This document shows positions 46,480 to 55,473 of a DNA stretch of 64,000 bases, one piece after another. The notes under the pieces were generated by a model. It searched no databases. It was not told the DNA's origin and saw only the letters and a program-made list of their open reading frames with translations. The DNA is from Planotetraspora sp. A-T 1434 (GTDB taxonomy: Bacteria > Actinomycetota > Actinomycetes > Streptosporangiales > Streptosporangiaceae). Positions within the stretch are counted from its first letter, which is position 1, and every line of letters begins with the position of its first letter. The stretch covers positions 1-64,000 of the forward strand of contig NZ_JAOEGB010000004.1 of assembly GCF_025420585.1 (NCBI RefSeq), written 5' to 3'. The translations under genes were made by a program, and so were the position numbers.

Positions 46480-46813
46480 CGGGCCGAGTTGGCACGACCC
46501 GCACCGGCTCGAACGGAGGCGGCGCAGCCGCCTCACCGGCCTTGCCCTCAGCATCGGCGGTCGCGCTGTCGCTCGACAAGTCTCCTCGTGCCCCGCCCGC
46601 GTGACAGCTCGTGATCTTCTCCCGATCGTAGCGGTCGTTTCCAGGCCGATGACCTACAGATAGGACAGGCGTGTCCGCATTGTAGGCGCCCTCATCCACC
46701 CACGCCCGTTCGCAACTCGCCTGACCTGCGGCGGAGGCTTTATCGTTCAATTCCGGCCGGATAGTCCCAAGACCCCAACCAGGCACCCACCCGCACCGGC
46801 CCACCAGTTTCAT
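46472..46813 (-). CDS. Hypothetical protein
   Basis: The product has 113 residues (MKLVGRCGWVPGWGLGTIRP; RAWVDEGAYNADTPVLSVGH). No family recognised. The end overlaps the next start (ATGGCTGA at 46472-46479), and codon use is coding-like, but no ribosome binding site is visible before ATG 46813. It lies between the dehalogenase-like gene and the ORF above. It may belong to a transferred element. Confidence 0.35.
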   Translation of the reverse strand: MKLVGRCGWVPGWGLGTIRPELNDKASAAGQASCERAWVDEGAYNADTPVLSVGHRPGNDRYDREKITSCHAGGARGDLSSDSATADAEGKAGEAAAPPPFEPVRVVPTRPDG

Positions 46814-46866
46814 CACCGGCGGACGGGGCGAAGCCCCATTACATCTTGGGTGGCGGGGCGGGCCTA

Positions 46867-47718
46867 TCAGAGGTTCTGCTGGTCCAGCCAGGTGGAGATC
46901 GCTGCGGCGATCGTTTCTGGCTGGTCTTCGGAGGCGTGGTGACCGGCTGGACCGCAGTGTTCGATCTGGAGGCCGGCGATGTTGTCCTTGCACCAGGCGG
47001 CGAGTTCCGGGGTGATGAGCAGGGTCGGTGAGGAGTCGAAGGTGAGCAGGAGTTTGGGGACGTCCTGGCTGCAGGCCAGCCAGGTGCCGTAGGCGTCGAT
47101 CCGGGCGGTCACGTCGGCGGGCTCGCCGTCGATCGGCAGCGAGCGGGTCCAGTGCAGCAGCGGGCGACGGCTTTCTCGGGTGGGGTACGGCGCCCGGTAG
47201 AGGTCGAGATCCTCCTCGCTGAGCGGGTTTAGCACGCCCCCGGTGTAGGCGGTGTCGATGAGGAAGTGCGAATCGAGCATCAGGGACTCGCCCTCGGTGG
47301 TGCGCAGCTTCGCGGTACGGGCGCGCGCTTGCTCGGAGAGTTCGTTCGAGGCGATCGGACGCACGATCGTCTCGAAGAAGGCGAGACCGCGCACCCGATC
47401 GGGGTGCTGGGCCGCCCAGTCGAAGGCGAGCGAGCCGCCCCAGTCGTGGCCGACGAGCACGACCTCGTCCAGGCCGAGCTCGTCGAAGAACGCCTCGAGG
47501 TAGCGGGCGTGGTCGGCGAACCGGTAGTCGCTGACGGGCTTGCCCGAGCGGCCCATGCCGATCAGGTCGGGGGCGATCAGCCGTCCCACTCCGACCAGGG
47601 GCAGCACCTTGCGCCACATGTGTGAGGAGGAGGGATTGCCATGCAGGAAGACGACGGTGGCTCCGCTGCCGTGGTCTTCGTAGTGAATCGTCGAGTCGAG
47701 AACGTCGATCGTGGGCAT
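46867..47718 (-). CDS. Haloalkane dehalogenase-like alpha/beta hydrolase
   Basis: The product has 283 residues. The oxyanion motif HGNPSSSHMWRK (about 25-36), the nucleophile elbow VLVGHDWGGSLAFDWAAQHP (Asp about 104) and AGHHASEDQPE (catalytic His about 261) match haloalkane dehalogenases, in which an Asp replaces the usual Ser. The Trp next to the nucleophile, used for halide binding, is present. Such enzymes hydrolyse carbon-halogen bonds to alcohols; some relatives with Asp act on fluoroacetate or epoxides, so the substrate is open. It starts at ATG 47718; a fragment of an upstream gene ends 30 bp before it. Confidence 0.85.
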   Translation of the reverse strand: MPTIDVLDSTIHYEDHGSGATVVFLHGNPSSSHMWRKVLPLVGVGRLIAPDLIGMGRSGKPVSDYRFADHARYLEAFFDELGLDEVVLVGHDWGGSLAFDWAAQHPDRVRGLAFFETIVRPIASNELSEQARARTAKLRTTEGESLMLDSHFLIDTAYTGGVLNPLSEEDLDLYRAPYPTRESRRPLLHWTRSLPIDGEPADVTARIDAYGTWLACSQDVPKLLLTFDSSPTLLITPELAAWCKDNIAGLQIEHCGPAGHHASEDQPETIAAAISTWLDQQNL

Positions 47719-47748
47719 GAGGTGGATTCCTTGTGTGAGATGAGGGTT

Positions 47749-47934
47749 TCAGGCGCCGACTGGCAAGGCGTTGGCGCTGCCCAGGTCAATGCTCAGGACG
47801 CGGCCGTCGCGTAGGAACCCCGTGGTGGTCAGCTCGGTGATGCGCTCGGCCACCGATGTTTCGCTGAACTTCGTGGCACCGCGGACCCGGCGGATGAGCT
47901 CAGCACGGTCGATGGTCCCGCCGCGGACTACGGG
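47749..47934 (-). pseudogene. C-terminal gene fragment, unrecognised
   Basis: The minus strand reads VVRGGTIDRAELIRRVRGAT, KFSETSVAERITELTTTGFL and RDGRVLSIDLGSANALPVGA then TGA. Composition is strongly coding, but there is no start before an in-frame stop at 47935-47937. It is probably the tail of a gene once upstream of the dehalogenase. Confidence 0.4.
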
Positions 47935-48094
47935 TCAGCGTGAGGGTGCCCCAATGGGGAGCATTCGACCTGGTTGTGAGGTCGCTATGGAACTGTCGAA
48001 GTTTCTTCCTGCCGGTCGCCGGGGGCCGAGGGCCGGGGGAGCCGCATGATGACACGGTCGCCTGCGCCCCGGCGTGTCCCCGGCCTCCCGGAGA

Positions 48095-48508
48095 TCAGTT
48101 CTCGCGGATCCAGGCGGGCGTGATCCGCTGCTCACGGAATCGCCAGCCCGCTGGCGTCCGCACCACGGTGCCCGCCAGTCGCAGGCCGCCTGTGAAGTGG
48201 GGTGCTTGGCCGTCGCGGTAGTAGAACACGAGCGAGTACGCCGAGACGGCCGCCTGTTCGCCATCGACGTCCACCAGCAGGTCAGTGGTCAGGTGCTGGG
48301 CTTGCTGCCCCTCGACCTCGCCCTGTCGCATAAAGCCGACGACCTTGTCGATGCCGCGGAGTTCGCCCCCGCGCGGCGAGTGCACCGCCACATCGTCGGT
48401 GAAGACGGTGCCCGCATCCTCCCATCGCTTCTCGTCGAGCAGCCGCGCGAAACGGGCGAACAGGTCGGCGATCTCGATGCGGTCGGCGATCAGAGTATCC
48501 GTGGACAT
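48095..48508 (-). CDS. SnoaL/NTF2-like protein
   Basis: The product has 137 residues and a cone-shaped NTF2-like fold. ADLFARFARLLDEKRWEDAG, then TVFTDDVAVHSPRGGELRGI is the usual helix-plus-strand start of SnoaL-like domains used as small-molecule isomerases, hydratases or ligand-binding proteins. ATG 48508 is supported by AGAGGG just upstream. It is divergent from a MarR-type regulator whose putative operators (TAACG half-sites) fill the gap, so its expression probably answers to the MarR ligand. Confidence 0.88.
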   Translation of the reverse strand: MSTDTLIADRIEIADLFARFARLLDEKRWEDAGTVFTDDVAVHSPRGGELRGIDKVVGFMRQGEVEGQQAQHLTTDLLVDVDGEQAAVSAYSLVFYYRDGQAPHFTGGLRLAGTVVRTPAGWRFREQRITPAWIREN

Positions 48509-48532
48509 GGCGCCCTCTTTCATTCGTTGAGT

Positions 48533-48593
48533 TAACGTTTAAATTTCTAACGTTTCTGACATGAACGAACCTACATCGTTAGGCTGGCTAACG
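48533..48593. promoter_or_regulatory. MarR-type operators (TAACG/CGTTA half-sites)
   Basis: CGTTAG (48577-48582) and CTAACG (48588-48593) form a perfect inverted repeat with a 5-bp centre. Two further TAACGTTT units lie at 48533 and 48548 (15-bp period). All lie between the divergent NTF2-like and MarR genes. Confidence 0.7.
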
Positions 48594-48614
48594 CAAGAGG
48601 GTAGGATCAGCGTC

Positions 48615-49118
48615 ATGACCAGCAGAGCCGAAGCCGCGGACATGCCGTACGACGGCGAGACGAAGACGCCGGACAGGCTGCGCCGACGGGCCAGTCGCCT
48701 GCTCTCAGGCATGACCGCGCAGTCGGACCGGCTGATGAACGAGGGACTGGCCCAGGTCGACGCCCGCAAGTGGCACTACGCCGTGCTCGCCTCGTTGCAG
48801 GAGCACGGCCCGGGCAGCCAGGCGACGCTGAGCCGGCGCACCGGCATCTACCGCAGCGACATGGTCGGCGTCCTCAACGAACTGGCCGAGCGTGGCTTCG
48901 TCGAGCGGGCACCGGATCCCGACGACCGCCGCCGCAACGTCATCACGATCACGGCCCAAGGCCGCCGGCACCTGCGCCGCCTCGACAAGGTCCTGGACGA
49001 CCTCCACGACGAGCTGCTCGCCCCGCTGACCCCTGCCGAACGCGACCAGTTCGTGCAGCTGCTCACCCGCCTGCTGGACCACCACACCCAGCAGGCACCG
49101 CACCTCCCAATCTCCTGA
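48615..49118 (+). CDS. MarR-family regulator
   Basis: The product has 167 residues from ATG 48615. The winged-helix core runs from HYAVLASLQEHGPGSQATLS and RRTGIYRSDMVGVLNELAER to RAPDPDDRRRNVITITAQGR, the conserved DxRxR wing of MarR proteins. An in-frame ATG at 48561 is rejected because the operator at 48577-48593 would then lie inside the gene. It probably represses itself and the divergent NTF2-like gene, with release by a phenolic or oxidising ligand (family knowledge). IS copy B begins about 28 bp after its stop. Confidence 0.92.
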   Translation: MTSRAEAADMPYDGETKTPDRLRRRASRLLSGMTAQSDRLMNEGLAQVDARKWHYAVLASLQEHGPGSQATLSRRTGIYRSDMVGVLNELAERGFVERAPDPDDRRRNVITITAQGRRHLRRLDKVLDDLHDELLAPLTPAERDQFVQLLTRLLDHHTQQAPHLPIS

Positions 49119-49145
49119 CACGAAACCGACCCTCGGCCACGCGCG

Positions 49146-49982
49146 CTGCCGGCCGAACAGGCGAGGCCGCCCACCCACGGTCCGCTCCATCCGTGTCCTC
49201 ATCCTGCGAATAGTTCGCGAAATCCATCGTGGGGATATCGGAGGGTGCACGGCGAGCTCACCACACTCGGCAAGATCGCCCCGTCCACCGTCTGGGAGAT
49301 CCTCAAGCAGGAAGGTCTTGAACCGGCACCCGAGAGGGCGTCCACCACATGGGCCGACTTCCTGCGCTCGCAAGCCGACGGCCTGCTGGCCTGCTGGCCT
49401 GTGATTTCATCGAAACCATCACCTTGACCGGGCAGCGTCAGTACATCCTGGCGGTCATCGAGCACACCACCAGGCGCGTCCGCGTGCTCGGTACCACCGC
49501 GCACCCGAGCGCGGCCTGGGTCATCCAGGCGATCAAGAATCTGGTGATGGATCTGGAGGATGCGGGCTGCCGGGCGCGCTACCTGATCCGGGACCGCGAT
49601 GCCAAGTTCCCGGCCCTCATGGACGAGACCTGTCCGGCGCAGGCATCCAGACCGTGCTCACCGGTATCCGGATGCCACGTATGAACGCGGTCATGGAGCG
49701 ATGGGTGCGCTGTCGTGCCGCCGAGAGCTTCTAGACCGCTGCCTGATCTGGAACGAACGCCACCTGCGGCACGCCCTGCGCGAGTACGAACAGTTCTACA
49801 ACGAGCACCGCGCCCATCAAGCCCTGGCCCAAGCTGCTCCACTACGCGCCGTCCCGGATCCGATCACCGATCCGAAGCGAATCGACGACCTGAACATACG
49901 CCGACGAGATCGGCTCGGCGGGGTTCTCCACGAGTACTCACATGCTGCTTGAACTGCGCGGATGGACTTTTCGGCAGGCGCA
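49146..49982 (+). mobile_element. IS copy B, 5'-truncated
   Basis: Similarity to copies C and D starts in the middle of the transposase (RGRPPTVRSIR region) and runs to the right inverted end GGATGGACTTTTCGGCAGGC (49960-49982). The frame is broken at about 49220 (indel near the NPSWGYRR region), about 49400 (a duplicated CTGGCCTG) and about 49635. The left end and first 120 codons are absent. Its right end abuts a fragment of an unrelated gene. Confidence 0.88.
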
Positions 49983-50162
49983 CTGTCCAGTCCCGACCGG
50001 CGCGGCAAGGTCCTGGAACTTTTGGCCGCCCAGCCTTGGCGGGCCTGGAAAGGGGCCGAGTTGGCCACCGTCCTGGGGATCGAGAACGTCAACAGCTTCC
50101 GCGTCCAGTTGTCCCAATGGTCCCACCAGGGCTATATCAACAAGATCGGGCCGGCCCTCTAG
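49983..50162 (+). pseudogene. Winged-helix-like gene fragment behind IS copy B
   Basis: In frame from the IS end the translation is LSSPDRRGKVLELLAAQPWR, then AWKGAELATVLGIENVNSFR and VQLSQWSHQGYINKIGPAL and TAG. It looks like a small winged helix-turn-helix. The 5' end is replaced by the IS. No family named. Confidence 0.5.
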
Positions 50163-50241
50163 GGCCCCATGCCCACGCCGACTTAAGCCTTCGTCAGCAG
50201 GCTCTAACTCCTGCCCACTAATTCTGACGCGCGACATCAAT

Positions 50242-50270
50242 GAGCGACCACCGAGCAGCCAACGAGCAAC
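50242..50270 (+). repeat. CGAGCAACCA repeat cluster 2
   Basis: TGAGCGACCA at 50241, CGAGCAGCCA at 50252 and CGAGCAAC at 50263: three degenerate units at exact 11-bp steps. Confidence 0.7.
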
Positions 50271-50706
50271 TGAGCTCGCTTGACCTGGAGCGGGGTCTGT
50301 CCGCCGGTCACGCTGCTCGACGCCCGCCGACGTGATCGACTCGGCCGATATGCGGCTTGACCTGGCCGGATGAATAATCGGCACCCGCACTGCTCGGCGA
50401 TGTTGTTCGATTACGCGACGGTGAGGATCTTCCCGTCGCTGTCGTCCCACCCCGTCAGGGGGGCGGCCCTTGGTCTGCTCGGCTTGTCCTGGGCGACGGT
50501 GATGGGAAGATCCGGCCCACCTCAGCCACTGACAACGTGCGGCTTGTCGAGGTCATCTCGGAGGCTGGGACCCCCGCCGGAGGCTCTTCGGGTTCGTCGT
50601 ACGTAAACCGTAACAGCGAGGCGGGGTCGTCAGCCGGACGATGACGGCGGCGAGCGAGGGTCGGTGAAGATCTTGGTCCGGCCGCCGACCTCGGCGCTCC
50701 CGGGCG
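50271..50706. other. Region without recognised gene
   Basis: About 430 bases. Minus-strand pieces such as LPITVAQDKPSRPRAAPLTG and WDDSDGKILTVA are coding-like but lack starts and family matches. Probably gene debris next to the repeat cluster. Confidence 0.35.
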
Positions 50707-51300
50707 TCAGCGCGGAGTTGTCGCTGTCGGGGTGAAGGGTGCGCCATGGCCGGGGACGATGAGGTCGGCGACGGCCAGCACGCGCTCCCGGCTGGCCCGA
50801 AGGACTTGGCGGTCTATGGTGACCGGGTCATCGGCGGGTCCGTCGGCCCGCCACCACAGGTCACCCGCGAAAGCCACGACGCCCGCGGCGGCGCCGACCA
50901 GGAGGGTGATGTCCTCGGCACTGTGGCCCGGGGTGGTGATCAACCTGATCGACGGCGAGAACTCGTAGCCCTCGGCCCTCCGGGTCTTCCACTCATGGCC
51001 CCGGTAGATGGCCTTGTGGTCGTGGATCCGCGCCTGGCCGAACAGGCCGACGTTGAGGATGTTGTCGGGGTGGTGGTGGCTGAGCACCACATCGGTGATG
51101 TCGTCTGTCTTGAGGCCGAGGTCGGCGAGCGCGTCGGTGATCACCGACTGGCTTGCGACCATGCCGGGGTCCACCACGATTCTGAGGTCGCCCTCGGTGA
51201 CGTAGGACACGGTCGCGGCCACGCCGGGTCCCGTGGAGGTCGTGTAGCCGGTGGCGAGGATATGGAAGGCGGCCGAACGGCCGCTGGGTGCGTCGGTCAT
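50707..51300 (-). CDS. Metallo-beta-lactamase-fold hydrolase
   Basis: The product has 197 residues. Family motifs in order: YVTEGDLRIVVDPG, VVLSHHHPDNI in place of the usual HxHxDH (final His is Asn), TTPGHSAEDI, FAGDLWW and VPGHGAPF. Members are Zn- or Fe-dependent hydrolases, lactonases or sulfur dioxygenases. The substitution at the last motif position occurs in some subfamilies but weakens prediction of a normal dinuclear site. ATG 51300 is favoured over an upstream GTG because MTDAPSGRSAAFHI begins just before the fold. Divergent from a GlxA-type regulator 37 bp away, which may control it. Confidence 0.82.
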   Translation of the reverse strand: MTDAPSGRSAAFHILATGYTTSTGPGVAATVSYVTEGDLRIVVDPGMVASQSVITDALADLGLKTDDITDVVLSHHHPDNILNVGLFGQARIHDHKAIYRGHEWKTRRAEGYEFSPSIRLITTPGHSAEDITLLVGAAAGVVAFAGDLWWRADGPADDPVTIDRQVLRASRERVLAVADLIVPGHGAPFTPTATTPR

Positions 51301-51336
51301 GGAAAGCAGTCTGACGACGACGTGGTCCCTCAACCA

Positions 51337-52305
51337 GTGGCCGAAATACCCATTATCGTGGGTTTTGTGCCAAAGTTTCGATCGGTCGCCGCCTATGCCC
51401 CGAAGGGGGTCACCGCGCTGGGGCTGGGCATCGTGAACGAAATCTTCCGCCGCCCCGGCTTCGACTTCGCCATCTGCGCCGATCGGCCCGGCACGTTGCG
51501 CACCGATCTCGGCCTACCCCTGCCGGTCGAGCACGGCCTGGATCGGCTCGCCGACGCCGATCTGGTCCTGGCTCTGCCAGGGGTGGAGTTTCGCGCCGAT
51601 CCGCCGAAGGCCGTCCTTGCCGCCTTCCGCGCCGCGTCCGGCAGGGGGGCGATCATCGCCGCCCACTGTGTCGGTACGTTCCTGCCGGCCGCCGCCGGGT
51701 TGCTCGACGGCCTGGAGGCGACCACCCACTGGCGCTTCGCCGCCGATCTCGCCGCCCGCCATCCAGCCGTGCGGGTCCGTCCCGAGTCTCTCTACGTCGA
51801 CCAGGACCACGTCGTCACCGGCGCGGGCGCCGTGGCGGGTATCGATCTTTGCCTCTATCTGATCCGTCGTGAGCACGGCGCCGCGCGAGCCAACGCGATC
51901 GCTCGCGACCTGGTGACCACGCCCTACCGCAGCGGTGGCCAGCTGCAGTATCTGCCCGCGCCCGTCCCAGACGACGGCGACGACGAACGTCTCTCCGAGG
52001 TGATCGCCTGGGCCAGGGCCGGCCTGGACCGCCGGATCTCCGTCGACGACCTCGCCGCCCGCGCTCTGATGAGCCGCCGCTCCTTCGCCCGCCGTTTCAA
52101 GGCCGCCACCGGCACGACCCCGCACGCCTGGCTGCTGGCCCAGCGCCTGAACCTCGCCGAAGAGCTCCTGGAGACCACGGATCTACCCGTCGAGAACATT
52201 GCTCATCACGTCGGCTACCGAAGCGCCGCCGTGTTCCGGGAGCAGTTCGCGCTCCGCCGCGGCGTGCCGCCCCGCGACTACCGCAGGGCCTTCAGGCAGC
52301 GCTGA
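51337..52305 (+). CDS. GlxA-family AraC-type transcriptional regulator
   Basis: The product has 322 residues. The N-terminal DJ-1/PfpI-like domain (about 1-180) has AAHCVGTFLPAAAGLLDGLE, the nucleophile-elbow Cys region typical of GlxA-type regulators, and ATTHWRFAADLAARHPAVRV. The C-terminal AraC double helix-turn-helix has LAARALMSRRSFARRFKAAT and ENIAHHVGYRSAAVFREQFA with the closing GVPPRDYRRAF. GTG 51337 is chosen where family similarity begins; no good ribosome site is visible and GTG 51322 is an alternative. Probably regulates the divergent hydrolase gene. Confidence 0.9.
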   Translation: MAEIPIIVGFVPKFRSVAAYAPKGVTALGLGIVNEIFRRPGFDFAICADRPGTLRTDLGLPLPVEHGLDRLADADLVLALPGVEFRADPPKAVLAAFRAASGRGAIIAAHCVGTFLPAAAGLLDGLEATTHWRFAADLAARHPAVRVRPESLYVDQDHVVTGAGAVAGIDLCLYLIRREHGAARANAIARDLVTTPYRSGGQLQYLPAPVPDDGDDERLSEVIAWARAGLDRRISVDDLAARALMSRRSFARRFKAATGTTPHAWLLAQRLNLAEELLETTDLPVENIAHHVGYRSAAVFREQFALRRGVPPRDYRRAFRQR

Positions 52306-52307
52306 AG

Positions 52308-52828
52308 CCCAGGCACGGTTCGTCGCGCCATCTTCGCCACCTGAACCGTGGCTTCATCGAGTACCAGATCGAGCCGGCGCCCCGGGCTCCTGAGCAGTCG
52401 GTCACTGCGGAAGGGCTCGAGCGCGCTTGGACGGCGGCCAGCGCGGGCCGGGTCCAGATTGGTGAGCAGTGCATACCAGCCGTCGGTAGCCGTCTCGGCC
52501 TCGATCGCTTCCTGGTCGAACTGCCAAGCCAGCGTGGGCTTGCCGGTCTCGGAGCAACTGCCGACCGTGATAGGCGGCAACGCGGCCACCCGCCGCTGCT
52601 TGCCGATGACGGTCACCCGCGCGGTGACGGCGGCGGCATCGGGATAGTGCCGCGAGCCCAGCCCCCGATCCAACCGCTGCAGATCGTCACGGGCGCGAGA
52701 CAGCTTCAGCTCCCGCGCGTTGGCCGCGGCGCGGGCGCAGGCCGAGGAGTGCACGAAGACGCGCCGCACGCTCAGCACCGGGTCGCTCTTACGCCCCCCG
52801 GCCAGGGTCATGCCGTCCTCCAGCACAT
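52308..52828 (-). pseudogene. IS1634-type transposase remnant
   Basis: The minus strand reads LEDGMTLAGGRKSDPVLSVR, then HYPDAAAVTARVTVIGKQRR and GKPTLAWQFDQEAIEAETAT, DGWYALLTNLDPA, as in IS1634/IS4-like transposases, with several lost segments and altered sequence beyond LTNLD. Its N-terminal side is cut exactly where IS copy C begins (52829). Confidence 0.7.
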
Positions 52829-53918
52829 TGCGCCTGCCGGTAATGTCATCCGCCCAGGTCACGGCTTTGGCTATGGCTTCGTCTGGCGTGCGTGATCTCC
52901 GGCCGTCAGGAGGGCTGTGCGTGTGGCATGATGTTTGGCCGTGCTCTGCCCCGGAAGACCGGGCCTTTCTCGCCGCCCTTCTGGCGTCGCTGCCCCGCGG
53001 GGTCCTGCGCCGGCTGCGGCTCCTCGTCCGTCCGGACACCGTCCTGCGCTGGCACCGCGATCTGATGAAACAGCGTCATGCCCATACCTGCCAGCCGAAG
53101 CGGCCCGGGCGCCCGCCCACGGTCCGCTCCATCCGCGCTCTCATCCTGCGCCTGGTCCGGGAGAACCCATCCTGGGGATACCGGCGGGTGTACGGCGAAC
53201 TCACCACGCTCGGCATCAAGGTGGCTCCGTCAACGGTTTGGGAGATCCTCAAACAGGAAGGTGTTGATCCGGCGCCTGAGCGGGCGTCAATCACGTGGGC
53301 CGACTTCCTGCGTTCCCAAGCCGAGGCGTTGCTGGCCTGTGATTTCATCGAGACCGTTACCCTCAATGGGCAGCGTCAGTACATTCTGGCCGTCATCGAG
53401 CACGCCACCAGGCGCGTCCGCGTGCTGGGCGCCACTGCCCACCCGACCGCGAGCTGGGTCACCCAGGCGATGAAGAATCTCGTGATGGATCTAGAAGATG
53501 CGGGCTGCCGGGCCCGCTATCTGATCAGGGACCGGGACGGCAAGTTCCCCGCCCTCATGGACGAGATCGTGGCCGAGGCCGGCATTCTGAGCCTGCTCAC
53601 CGGGATCCGGATGTCGCGGATGAACTCGATCATGGAGCGATGGGTGCAGTCGTGCCGGCGCGAACTGCTCGACCGCTGCTTAGTGTGGAACGAACGCCAC
53701 CTGCGTCACGCCCTGCGCGAGTATGAACGGTTCTACAACGAGCATCGAGCCCATCAAGCCCTAGCTCAAGCGGCCCCGCTGCGCACCGTTCCGGACCCGA
53801 TCATGGATCCAGAGCGAATCGTCGACCTGAACATACGCCGACGAGACCGGCTCGGCGGAGTCCTCCACGAGTACTCACATGCCGCTTGAAGCGTACGGAT
53901 AAATTTTCGGCAGGCACA
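52829..53918 (+). mobile_element. IS copy C, both ends present, N-terminal deletion in transposase
   Basis: Left end TGCGCCTGCCGGTAATGTCA from 52829; right end GGATAAATTTTCGGCAGGCA with terminus at 53918. Compared with copy A, about 150 bp are missing just after the transposase start (VLF joins directly to APEDRAFLAALLASLPRGVL). The rest is open to the stop at 53889 with catalytic residues in CDFIET, IRDRDGKF and MERWVQSCRRELLDRC. Loss of about the first 50 residues probably inactivates it. Confidence 0.9.
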
Positions 53919-54018
53919 CAGCTGCCGGTACCGGCGGCTCTCCGAAAGTGAAGCGGTCGCGTCAGCCAGCGGATTATCCGTCCGCTCGTGGTCGCCGTTC
54001 TGGGAGGGGTCCAATTTT

Positions 54019-54190
54019 GAAGTCCGATGGTTGGGCGCCGGACCGGCGACACGCGAGCAAACAACGAGCGACCATCGGCCGTCTTCTGCTCGCCCCGAGA
54101 TCGCAAATCGTCGGGAATTCGCAGGTCAGAGCCATGATCGCGAGTAGGGCGGGTGCGACTTGAACCCACGACCCACGGATTATGAGTCGC
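54019..54190 (+). repeat. Attachment-site-like repeat, copy 1 (partner 59504-59676)
   Basis: About 172 bp nearly identical to 59504-59676, running from GAAGTCCGATGG through two CGAGCAAC-type units (54054, 54065; 11 bp apart) to a tRNA-Met 3' fragment. Further CGAGCAAC units lie just beyond, so repeat units flank the tRNA piece on both sides, as in an integrase attachment site. Confidence 0.85.
54143..54190 (-). other. 3' fragment of a tRNA-Met (CAU) gene, damaged
   Basis: The minus strand reads GCGACTCATAATCCGTGGG, then GTGGGTTCAAGTCGCAC and CCGCCCTACT: anticodon loop with CAT, variable loop, T-arm and acceptor 3' strand. The T-stem has a mismatch (GTGGG against CGCAC). No D-arm or 5' acceptor is present, so it is not a working tRNA gene. 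Confidence 0.7.
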
Positions 54191-54209
54191 TCCCCGTGTC
54201 GCGTACACA

Positions 54210-54254
54210 CGAGCAATCACCGAGCAACTAACGGGACAACCACACGAGCAACCA
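54210..54254 (+). repeat. CGAGCAACCA repeat cluster 3
   Basis: CGAGCAATCA at 54210, CGAGCAACTA at 54221 (11-bp step) and CGAGCAACCA at 54245. Confidence 0.8.
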
Positions 54255-54452
54255 TTAGTCATCCCGGCGAGCGATCAACGGCTCACGTCGAGGGAGGTGG
54301 TGTGCGGATGATCTAGACCTGGCGCTGGTAGGTGAGATCCATGTGGCAACAGAAGCTGTGCGCCGTATGCGACGCGTCGCCGCAGGTCGCCGGGCACCAG
54401 GTTGGGGCACCTCGCGCCGACCCGAGCGCCGCTCCTGGTATGGAGACGCGCC

Positions 54453-55391
54453 TCAACCCGTCGTCCAGCGACGGAGTTTCTCGGGGTTGCGTACTACCCA
54501 GATGTGCTTGATCCGGTCGCCCGCGACCTCGAACGCGAACACCGTCATGGTGACGCCGTCTTGCTGAGCCACCAGACCGGGCTGACCGTTGACCGTACGC
54601 TCCAGGAACGTCATGTTGCCGGGCCTCCGGCGGGCGATCTCGACCCAGGCGTGCGCGATCTGCTCGCCGCCTTCGATGGGGTGCAGGAAGGTCGTGGCGA
54701 GGCCGCCGCCGTCGGCGATCGCCGTGGCGTCGGGGTCGAGCAGGCCGATGAGGGCATCGATGTCCTTGGCCTCCCATGCCTGCTTGAAGTCCCTGACAAT
54801 GCCGGTGCGCTGGGCCGCCGGAGTCGCCGAAGGCTGCGAGGCCCGGATACGGCGGCGGGCCGAGGAGGCCAGCTGGCGGCACGCCGCCGGGGTACGGCCG
54901 ACGATCTCGGCCACTTCGGCAAAGGAGTGGCAGAAGACATCGTGCAGGATGAACGCGACGCGTTCGGCCGGGGTCATCGATTCGAGCACGACCAGGAAGG
55001 CCAGGTTGATCGACTCATCCAGGGTGACCCGGTCGGCCGGGTCGACGGTGGTGCCGCCCGGCTGCCCAGTGCTCCACTCCGTACGTTCGGGTAGCGGCTC
55101 GGGGATCCATTCGCCCACGTAGGTCTCTCGCCGGGCCCGGGCGGAGCTGAGCAGGTTGAGGCAGATGCGGCTGGCGACCGTCGTCAGCCAGGCGCCGGGG
55201 GATTCGATGGCGTCCTGCTGCTGCGGGGACATGGTGTACCAGCGGGCGTAGGTCTCTTGGGCGGCGTCCTCGGCCTCGGCCAGGGAGCCCAGGAGCCGGT
55301 AGGCGATATTGATCAGCTGACGCCGCTCGCTCATGATCGCGTCCAGGCCGGGATCGGGCCGGCCGTGTCCTGGCCCGGATTGGGTGGTCAT
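54453..55391 (-). CDS. ECF sigma factor, ECF41/SigJ type with C-terminal NTF2-like domain
   Basis: The product has 312 residues from ATG 55391. Sigma region 2 contains NIAYRLLGSLAEAEDAAQET and YARWY, and region 4 contains LESMTPAERVAFILHDVFCH then SFAEVAEIVGRTPAACRQLA. A SnoaL/NTF2-like domain fills residues 185-312 (WEAKDIDALIGLLDPDATAI). This fusion defines ECF41 factors, in which the C-terminal domain replaces a classical anti-sigma factor and modulates activity. The gene's own upstream region holds a site identical in design to those before the divergent LUD gene and the NTF2-like gene at 57177, pointing to autoregulation and a three-transcript regulon. Confidence 0.94.
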   Translation of the reverse strand: MTTQSGPGHGRPDPGLDAIMSERRQLINIAYRLLGSLAEAEDAAQETYARWYTMSPQQQDAIESPGAWLTTVASRICLNLLSSARARRETYVGEWIPEPLPERTEWSTGQPGGTTVDPADRVTLDESINLAFLVVLESMTPAERVAFILHDVFCHSFAEVAEIVGRTPAACRQLASSARRRIRASQPSATPAAQRTGIVRDFKQAWEAKDIDALIGLLDPDATAIADGGGLATTFLHPIEGGEQIAHAWVEIARRRPGNMTFLERTVNGQPGLVAQQDGVTMTVFAFEVAGDRIKHIWVVRNPEKLRRWTTG

Positions 55392-55432
55392 GGTGTCGAC
55401 GGCTCCCTTGGTCGCATCTGCCCTCACCAGTT

Positions 55433-55458
55433 CGACAAGACAGCGCACCGGAATGTGA
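55433..55458 (-). promoter_or_regulatory. ECF41-type promoter of the sigma gene (autoregulation)
   Basis: On the minus strand TCACAT (-35, 55458-55453), 16 bp, GTCG (-10, 55436-55433), continuing AACTGG. Matches the sites at 55474-55499 and 57252-57227 over about 30 bp. Confidence 0.82.
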
Positions 55459-55473
55459 GGCCGGTGCGTCGCC

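Noticed and set aside
52720..53889. 389-residue transposase starting at 52720 in IS copy C
   Set aside because: The first 65 codons lie over an unrelated transposase remnant and the IS left end; similarity begins only after the deleted N-terminus.
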